From contig JAIPCS010000035.1 of NCBI GenBank assembly GCA_021738105.1, positions 1-20,227 on the forward strand: a DNA stretch of 20,227 nucleotides, in the 5' to 3' direction. The notes under the pieces are model-generated. The model was not told the origin of the DNA. It searched no databases and saw nothing but the letters and a program-made list of their open reading frames with translations. This DNA is from Sulfuritalea sp. (GTDB lineage Bacteria; Pseudomonadota; Gammaproteobacteria; Burkholderiales; Rhodocyclaceae). This document shows, piece by piece, positions 15,734 through 20,227 of the stretch. Each line of letters opens with the position of its first letter. Position 1 is the first letter of the stretch. A program made the translations under genes and the position numbers.

Positions 15734-16429
15734 ATGAGAAACACAATCCGAACTCACCAGGCAGGTTTCACTCTGGTGGAAATTGCCATTGTTCTGGTCA
15801 TCATCGGCCTGCTGCTGGTCGGGGTGCTGCAAGGCCAGGAAATGATCGAAAACACCAAGACCAAATCCGTGGTCAATGACATGAAGGCGGTACAGGTGGC
15901 TTTCAACGGTTACATTGATCGCTACAAAGCCATGCCCGGTGACGAAGCCGCCGCCACGATGAACGCTCGCGGATGGGGTGGAACAGTGGGTGGAGCTGCA
16001 AACGGCGTACTGGCGATTGCGCCGGCGACCGCTTTCACTACCGGCGCTGCCGAAGGGAACGGGTTCTGGAGGGCACTGCGCGGATCCGGACTGTTGTCCG
16101 GAGACGTAACGGCTACCTATCTGAATGGACTCCCGCGTCACAGCGCGAATGGTTTGATTGCCGTCGCGGTGGGTACTACCGCGACCCCAGTTTTTGGGCT
16201 GACCGGCACCTTTGTTTGCGCTTCGGGTCTGTCCACCAAACAGGCGGCGGCCATCGACACCATCATCGACGGTCCGTTGCCTACAACGAACGTTGGCGCC
16301 AATGTGGGTAATCTGCGTGGCGGTTCGGGTGCCACCAATCCGTGGCCCCCCTCCAACGCCGCATCGACGAATGCATATAACGAGACCACTGAAACCAACC
16401 CATGGACCGTGTGCATGAAGATCGGTTGA
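15734..16429 (+). CDS. Type IV prepilin, probable major pilin
   Basis: This 231-residue prepilin has an 11-residue basic leader and the cleavage site QAG|FTLVE, with Glu at mature position 5 and the hydrophobic helix IAIVLVIIGLLLVGVL. The globular part starts with YIDRYKAMPGD. It contains AAIDTIIDG, matching the IDDG motif of the pilin at 13175. Cys162 and Cys227 could form a C-terminal disulfide loop of about 64 residues. The second half is Gly/Ala/Thr/Asn-rich and bears few charges, as expected of an exposed or self-assembling subunit. The strong ribosome binding site, separation from the preceding operon and a private intrinsic terminator make it the best candidate for the main fibre subunit. 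Which of the two nearby ATPase-platform pairs polymerises it cannot be told from sequence. Confidence 0.9.
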   Translation: MRNTIRTHQAGFTLVEIAIVLVIIGLLLVGVLQGQEMIENTKTKSVVNDMKAVQVAFNGYIDRYKAMPGDEAAATMNARGWGGTVGGAANGVLAIAPATAFTTGAAEGNGFWRALRGSGLLSGDVTATYLNGLPRHSANGLIAVAVGTTATPVFGLTGTFVCASGLSTKQAAAIDTIIDGPLPTTNVGANVGNLRGGSGATNPWPPSNAASTNAYNETTETNPWTVCMKIG

Positions 16430-16458
16430 TGACCGGGGCACAGCGGGACTGAAATGAT

Positions 16459-16495
16459 CGGCAGGGGCTGCGAATTTGCACCCCCTGCCGTTTTT
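16459..16495 (+). terminator. Rho-independent terminator after the pilin gene
   Basis: The stem arms CGGCAGGGG (16459-16467) and CCCCTGCCG (16482-16490) pair perfectly over 9 bp. A further TGC/GCA pairing inside sits beyond one C-C mismatch, with a six-base loop. Five T residues follow at once (16491-16495). It lies 30 bp after the pilin stop and should isolate the pilin transcript from the genes downstream. Confidence 0.9.
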
Positions 16496-16592
16496 CTGTT
16501 GGACAAGCCCGATTGGCGAGACGCCGAGCCGTATCGCCAGCGCCGAGTTTTAACGCCAGACACTGCTTTTCGGAGATTCTCTGTCAGAATAT

Positions 16593-17177
16593 GTGCATGA
16601 CGGAGTGTCTATTGCCTTGACCGAAAAAGTGCGTTCCCAGTTGTCCAGAAATTCGAAGAGAAAGATCTACTCTTCGATGATCATGGCCATCATCCTGGTG
16701 CTGACGTTGGGGCAGCCCCATGCCGCCTTTCTGGCATTTGTTTTGGTGCTGCCGTTGGCGGTCTGGCTGACCTATAGCGCTTACATCATTGTCAAAAAGC
16801 CCTATGCCAGAACGACGCAGCTCATTTGCATTTTTGTATGGATTGTGGCGGCGGAGTTTATTGCCGGTGCGCACTATATTTGGCATGCGAGTGCGCGGCG
16901 TGACGCCAACCAGGTGGTGATCGCCATCAACACCTTTTCGAAAGTTGCCGGCAGTTGTCCACGGACCCTGGATTGGCTGGGTTTGAAGCGTGAGCAACTG
17001 GAAGACAAGTTCGGTGAAAATTACCGCTATTCCTGTATCGGTGGAAAGCCGTCATTTTCCTATGTGGCAACCTTCACTGTTTTCGATACGTATGCCTACG
17101 ATTTTGAGAACGGCGTCTGGATTTATCAGAAGTGGTCGGAAAAGAAGAAATATCTCGATACGTCTTCTTTCGGCTAG
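16593..17177 (+). CDS. Uncharacterised membrane protein with C-terminal extracytoplasmic domain
   Basis: I do not recognise this 194-residue protein. After a basic N-terminus it has three hydrophobic segments, at about 26-40, 43-66 and 75-96. A soluble tail of about 95 residues follows, with two cysteines (C122 and C148) and an aromatic-rich end (FSYVATFTVFDTYAYDFENGVWIY). The arrangement suggests the tail faces the periplasm, where the cysteines could pair. GTG at 16593 is the longest start; GTG at 16605 and TTG at 16617 also fit. It sits alone between the pilin terminator and the second motor gene pair. It may be an accessory factor such as a pilin-specific chaperone or modulator, but nothing in the sequence shows this. 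Confidence 0.7.
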   Translation: MHDGVSIALTEKVRSQLSRNSKRKIYSSMIMAIILVLTLGQPHAAFLAFVLVLPLAVWLTYSAYIIVKKPYARTTQLICIFVWIVAAEFIAGAHYIWHASARRDANQVVIAINTFSKVAGSCPRTLDWLGLKREQLEDKFGENYRYSCIGGKPSFSYVATFTVFDTYAYDFENGVWIYQKWSEKKKYLDTSSFG

Positions 17178-17476
17178 AAACACACCATCGCGCAGATAAA
17201 TTTCACACACCCCGTGTCTCGAGCAGGGGCTTGATTGAAAAGTCGGCGATGGCGACACGGTCGCTGCCCGTGGAGCCGGTTCGGAAACTTGGTCGGATAC
17301 GCGTGACAATGGCTTGCCAGTATCGACCGGATCTACAGAGGCCGGGCATGGACCTGGCATGCGCGGGCATGGCCGGGACGGCATTGGATTCAAAAGGTGC
17401 CGGATGTTTCGGTGCGTTTCGTGCAAAATCAAAACTGTGATGACTTCGATTCAATGACTGCTTTGGAGATCGCCTG
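17178..17476 (+). other. Intergenic region upstream of mshE
   Basis: This is a gap of about 300 bp. Short frames on both strands show no recognisable protein. It holds a triplicated short motif at 17343-17371, listed separately, and a GGAG ribosome binding site at 17465-17468, eight bases before the mshE ATG. No intrinsic terminator was seen after the membrane protein gene. The mshE promoter probably lies here, but I could not pick a credible -35/-10 pair. Confidence 0.5.
17343..17371 (+). repeat. Three helically spaced copies of C(G/T)GGCATG upstream of mshE
   Basis: CGGGCATG at 17343, CTGGCATG at 17354 and CGGGCATG at 17364 start 11 and 10 bp apart, so all three lie on the same face of the helix. 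The outer two are identical over nine bases (CGGGCATGG). A degenerate GGCAT recurs at 17380, out of phase. The block ends 105 bp before the mshE start codon. The spacing suggests cooperative binding of a regulator, which is inference. Confidence 0.45.
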
Positions 17477-19183
17477 ATGGCACGTCCTGAAAGAATCCGC
17501 CTCGGTGACATGCTGGTTCAGCAGAACCTCGTTACGGGAGAGCAACTTGAGCTTGCGCTTGCCCAGCAGAAACGCTCGGGGCGCAAACTCGGCCGTGTGC
17601 TGGTGGAAAGTGGCTACGTCACCGAAGAAGGCATTTCGAAGGGATTGGCGCGCCAGCTTGGCGCGGAGTTTGTTGACCTCAAGACGTTCAAACCACAGCC
17701 GGAGTTGATAAAGCTGTTGCCGGAGGCACAGGCGCGACGTCATCGCGCCCTGGTATTGAAGGAGCACGACGGAATTCTTGTTGTTGGCATGGCCGACCCC
17801 ACCGATCTGACAGCGTTTGACGAGCTGGCCCGCGTGATGAAACGCGAGATCGATCTTGCCGTGGTGACCGAAAGCCAGTTGCTGGCTGCCATCGATCGAC
17901 TCTACAGTCGTGCGGCCGAAATCAGCGGATTGGCCAAGGAACTCACGGCCGACATGAACGATGCCTCGGTTGAATTCGGAAATATTCTCGGTCTGACTGC
18001 CGGTGCGGAAGATGCGCCGGTGGTCAAACTGCTCAACTCGGTGTTTGAAGAGGCGCTGAAAATGCGTGCGTCGGACATTCATATCGAACCGCAGGAGAAG
18101 TCGCTGCTGATCCGGTTCCGCATCGATGGCGTACTGCACGTGCAGACCGAAGCCGATTCGAAAATTTCCACGGCTCTGGTCCTGCGCCTGAAATTGATGT
18201 CCGGTCTGGATATATCGGAAAAGCGCCTGCCGCAGGATGGCCGGTTCAACATTCAATTGCGCAACACGGCGATCGACATCCGGATTTCGTCCATGCCAAC
18301 GCAGCACGGCGAGTCGGTTGTCATGCGTTTGCTGGCACAGAACACGGGGCTGTTGCAGCTGGATAAGCTCTATATGCCGCCGCGCATACTCGAGCGCTTT
18401 CGCTATTCCATCGCGCGGCCATCGGGCATTGTCCTGGTGACGGGCCCGACCGGCTCCGGCAAGACCACCACCTTGTATGCTGCACTCAACGAACTGAATA
18501 CGCCGGAAAAGAAAATCATCACCGTCGAAGATCCTGTCGAATACCGGCTGCCAGGACTCAATCAGGTGCAGGTGCACGAGAAGATTGATCTCTCCTTCAG
18601 TCGCGTACTGCGCACCGCCTTGCGTCAGGACCCGGACATCATCCTGCTGGGCGAGATGCGTGATCAGGAAACCGCCGAAATCGGTATGCGCGCCGCAATG
18701 ACCGGTCACCTTGTACTCTCCACCCTGCATACCAACGACGCACTATCGACACCGATTCGCTTGCTCGACATGGGGGTGCCGCGCTACATGGTTGCGCTGT
18801 CGATCCAGATGGTGCTGGCGCAGCGTCTGGTTCGCGTCATCTGTGAAAACTGCTCCTCGCCCCATACGCCATCACCGGGTGAGAACTTATGGCTGAAGGC
18901 CGAACTTGGCGATGAAGTGGATAGTGTCGAAACCAGAAAGGGGCAGGGCTGCAGTCACTGTGCCAACACCGGCTACCAGGGCCGTCAGGCCGTTTATGAA
19001 ATCCTCGACATGAACAACGCGCTGGTCGAGGCGATCAACCGCGGCGACCCGAACGAATTCATGCAGATCGGTCGCGAGCAAATGGCCGGCAACACCCTGC
19101 GACGTGACGCCGTGCGCCTGGTCACCAGCGGCCGCACGACTATTGAAGAAGCGATGCGTATCAGTACGCAACTCGACGAGTAA
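17477..19183 (+). CDS. mshE: MSHA-type pilus assembly ATPase MshE, second copy
   Basis: This 568-residue cytoplasmic motor ATPase powers pilus extension. The N-terminal MshEN domain has two well-kept repeats, RLGDMLVQQNLVTGEQL (8-24) and KLGRVLVESGYVTEE (37-51); MshEN domains of this kind bind cyclic di-GMP in Vibrio MshE. In the core, ASDIHIEP is intact, Walker A is GPTGSGKTTT with K329, the Asp box is VEDPVEYR, Walker B is DPDIILLGEMRD with E393, and the His box is AAMTGHLVLSTLHTND. The zinc motif is C-E-N-C plus C-S-H-C, about 45 residues apart. GGAG lies eight bases before the ATG. It is more canonical than the ATPase at 6499 and is followed after 7 bp by its own platform gene. A long gene-free lead and the upstream terminator suggest separate transcription from the first motor pair. 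Confidence 0.95.
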   Translation: MARPERIRLGDMLVQQNLVTGEQLELALAQQKRSGRKLGRVLVESGYVTEEGISKGLARQLGAEFVDLKTFKPQPELIKLLPEAQARRHRALVLKEHDGILVVGMADPTDLTAFDELARVMKREIDLAVVTESQLLAAIDRLYSRAAEISGLAKELTADMNDASVEFGNILGLTAGAEDAPVVKLLNSVFEEALKMRASDIHIEPQEKSLLIRFRIDGVLHVQTEADSKISTALVLRLKLMSGLDISEKRLPQDGRFNIQLRNTAIDIRISSMPTQHGESVVMRLLAQNTGLLQLDKLYMPPRILERFRYSIARPSGIVLVTGPTGSGKTTTLYAALNELNTPEKKIITVEDPVEYRLPGLNQVQVHEKIDLSFSRVLRTALRQDPDIILLGEMRDQETAEIGMRAAMTGHLVLSTLHTNDALSTPIRLLDMGVPRYMVALSIQMVLAQRLVRVICENCSSPHTPSPGENLWLKAELGDEVDSVETRKGQGCSHCANTGYQGRQAVYEILDMNNALVEAINRGDPNEFMQIGREQMAGNTLRRDAVRLVTSGRTTIEEAMRISTQLDE

Positions 19184-19190
19184 CGACACG

Positions 19191-20227
19191 ATGCCCAACT
19201 TCGCCTATGGCGGGCGCAACGGCGCCGGAGAAATCGAGCAGGGTGTGCTTGAGGGCGCAACGGCCGGCGCGGTGGCCGACGTACTTTTTGGCCGCGGCGT
19301 GACTCCGATGGAAATCAAACCGACATCGGCTTCCGCCAGCGGGGAAAGCGGTGGTTCGGGGTTCAGTTTCACATTGTTCAAGCAAAAAGTCGGACATATG
19401 GACGTGATGCTGTTTTCACGGCAGATCTACACACTGCTGCGCGCCGGCGTGCCGATCATGCGTGCGCTGGCGGGATTGCAGGAGTCGAGTACCAATTCAG
19501 CGATGAAGGACGTGCTGCAGGATGTGCGCGAAAGCCTGGATTCCGGTCGCGAGTTGTCACTTTCACTGGCGCGTCATCCCAAGGTCTTTACTCCGTTCTA
19601 TCTTTCCATGGTACGTGTTGGAGAAATGACCGGGCGTCTGGAAGAAGTGTTTCTGCGCATGTTCGATCACCTGGCGTTTGAGCGATTCATGCAGGACCAG
19701 GTCAAATCCGCGTTGCGCTATCCCTCGTTTGTCGTGGCCGCCATGGGCATTGCCATCGTCATCGTGAATATTTTCGTGATTCCGGCCTTTGCCAAGGTAT
19801 TCAAGGGGTTTGGTGCCGAGCTGCCCCTGATGACGCGCATTCTGATCGGATTTTCGGAATTCATGTTGAACTGGTGGCATGTCTTGTTGCTCGGAGCCGT
19901 CGGTGGCGTTTTTGCATTCAACGCGTGGCGCAAAACGACCAAGGGACGCTACCTCTGGGATCGCTTCAAACTGAAGATTCCGATCGCCGGGAAAATCGTC
20001 CGCAAAGCCACGCTGGCTCGCTTTGCGGCGAGTTTCGCCCTGGCCACACGAAGCGGGGTACCGATCATTCAGGCGCTGACCAACGTCGCCGAAACAGTCG
20101 ACAACGCCTACATCTCCGACAAGGTCGAAAAGATGCGAGACGGCGTCGAGCGCGGCGAAAGCATTTTGCGCACTTCGATCGCTGCCGGCGTGTTTACACC
20201 GGTCGTGCTGCAAATGATCGCCGTCGG
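19191..20227 (+). CDS. mshG: MSHA-type inner-membrane platform protein MshG, second copy, truncated by window end
   Basis: The frame is open from the ATG at 19191 to the right edge, giving 345 codons, so the protein is incomplete (the family is about 400 residues). It opens with MPNFAYGGRNGAGE, the usual MshG/GspF start. The first T2SSF repeat contains VGEMTGRLEEVF (143-154). Hydrophobic segments lie at about 176-200 and 226-245. The second repeat begins at IPIAGKIVRKATLARFAA and then ATRSGVPIIQAL, and it is cut off in IAVG, just where the second hallmark should appear. It lies 7 bp after mshE and should be its partner in the inner membrane. Further MSHA genes are expected beyond the window. 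Confidence 0.94.
   Translation, partial: MPNFAYGGRNGAGEIEQGVLEGATAGAVADVLFGRGVTPMEIKPTSASASGESGGSGFSFTLFKQKVGHMDVMLFSRQIYTLLRAGVPIMRALAGLQESSTNSAMKDVLQDVRESLDSGRELSLSLARHPKVFTPFYLSMVRVGEMTGRLEEVFLRMFDHLAFERFMQDQVKSALRYPSFVVAAMGIAIVIVNIFVIPAFAKVFKGFGAELPLMTRILIGFSEFMLNWWHVLLLGAVGGVFAFNAWRKTTKGRYLWDRFKLKIPIAGKIVRKATLARFAASFALATRSGVPIIQALTNVAETVDNAYISDKVEKMRDGVERGESILRTSIAAGVFTPVVLQMIAV

Noticed and set aside
17132..17440. 102-codon plus-strand frame after the membrane protein gene
   Set aside because: It overlaps the end of a better-supported gene and has no motif, no hydrophobic segment and an unlikely composition.
17429..18730. Minus-strand open frame of 433 codons
   Set aside because: It lies antisense to the well-supported mshE gene, with a His/Gln/Arg-rich product typical of antisense frames over GC-rich genes.

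Overview
The window is a chromosomal stretch of a moderately GC-rich proteobacterium. The gpsA and trmL sequences and the MSHA-type pilus genes point to Betaproteobacteria or a nearby Gammaproteobacterium. That placement is an inference from protein style; no rRNA or other phylogenetic marker is present. I see no tRNA or rRNA genes, insertion sequences, CRISPR arrays or phage genes.

Left edge (1-1313): the 3' end of gpsA converges on trmL, which lies on the minus strand. An intergenic region of about 300 bp follows. It carries a plausible promoter, an extended -10 next to a perfect inverted repeat, that would drive the long plus-strand operon.

Main locus (1314-15646): a tightly packed plus-strand operon for a type IV pilus / type II secretion family machine. 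In order it encodes an ExeA/MshM-like AAA+ ATPase with a C-terminal SPOR domain, an MshL-type lipoprotein secretin, an MshN-like membrane-anchored TPR protein, a GspE/MshE-type assembly ATPase, a GspF/MshG-type platform protein, a GspL or PilM-PilN-like fusion, a PilO/MshJ-like protein, and a small exported MshK/PilP-like protein. Then come a doubtful 86-residue ORF, two prepilin-like proteins, a response regulator (receiver plus Fis-type helix-turn-helix) and a divergent histidine kinase. Most junctions are start/stop overlaps, so translational coupling is likely. Together these would make a trans-envelope pilus: the secretin as outer-membrane pore, PilM/N/O/P-like proteins as alignment complex, the ATPase and platform as motor, prepilins as fibre subunits, and a dedicated two-component pair as controller.

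Pilin island (15647-16495): a third prepilin with a strong ribosome binding site and its own intrinsic terminator is the best candidate for the major subunit.

Right part (16593-20227): an unrecognised three-helix membrane protein, then a roughly 300 bp gap with three helically spaced copies of a short motif, then a second ATPase and platform pair (mshE, mshG; mshG runs off the window). The second pair looks like the start of a canonical MSHA gene block. The window therefore holds either one pilus system with two motors or two adjacent pilus systems. That duplication, the SPOR-fused ATPase and the embedded two-component pair are its most unusual aspects.
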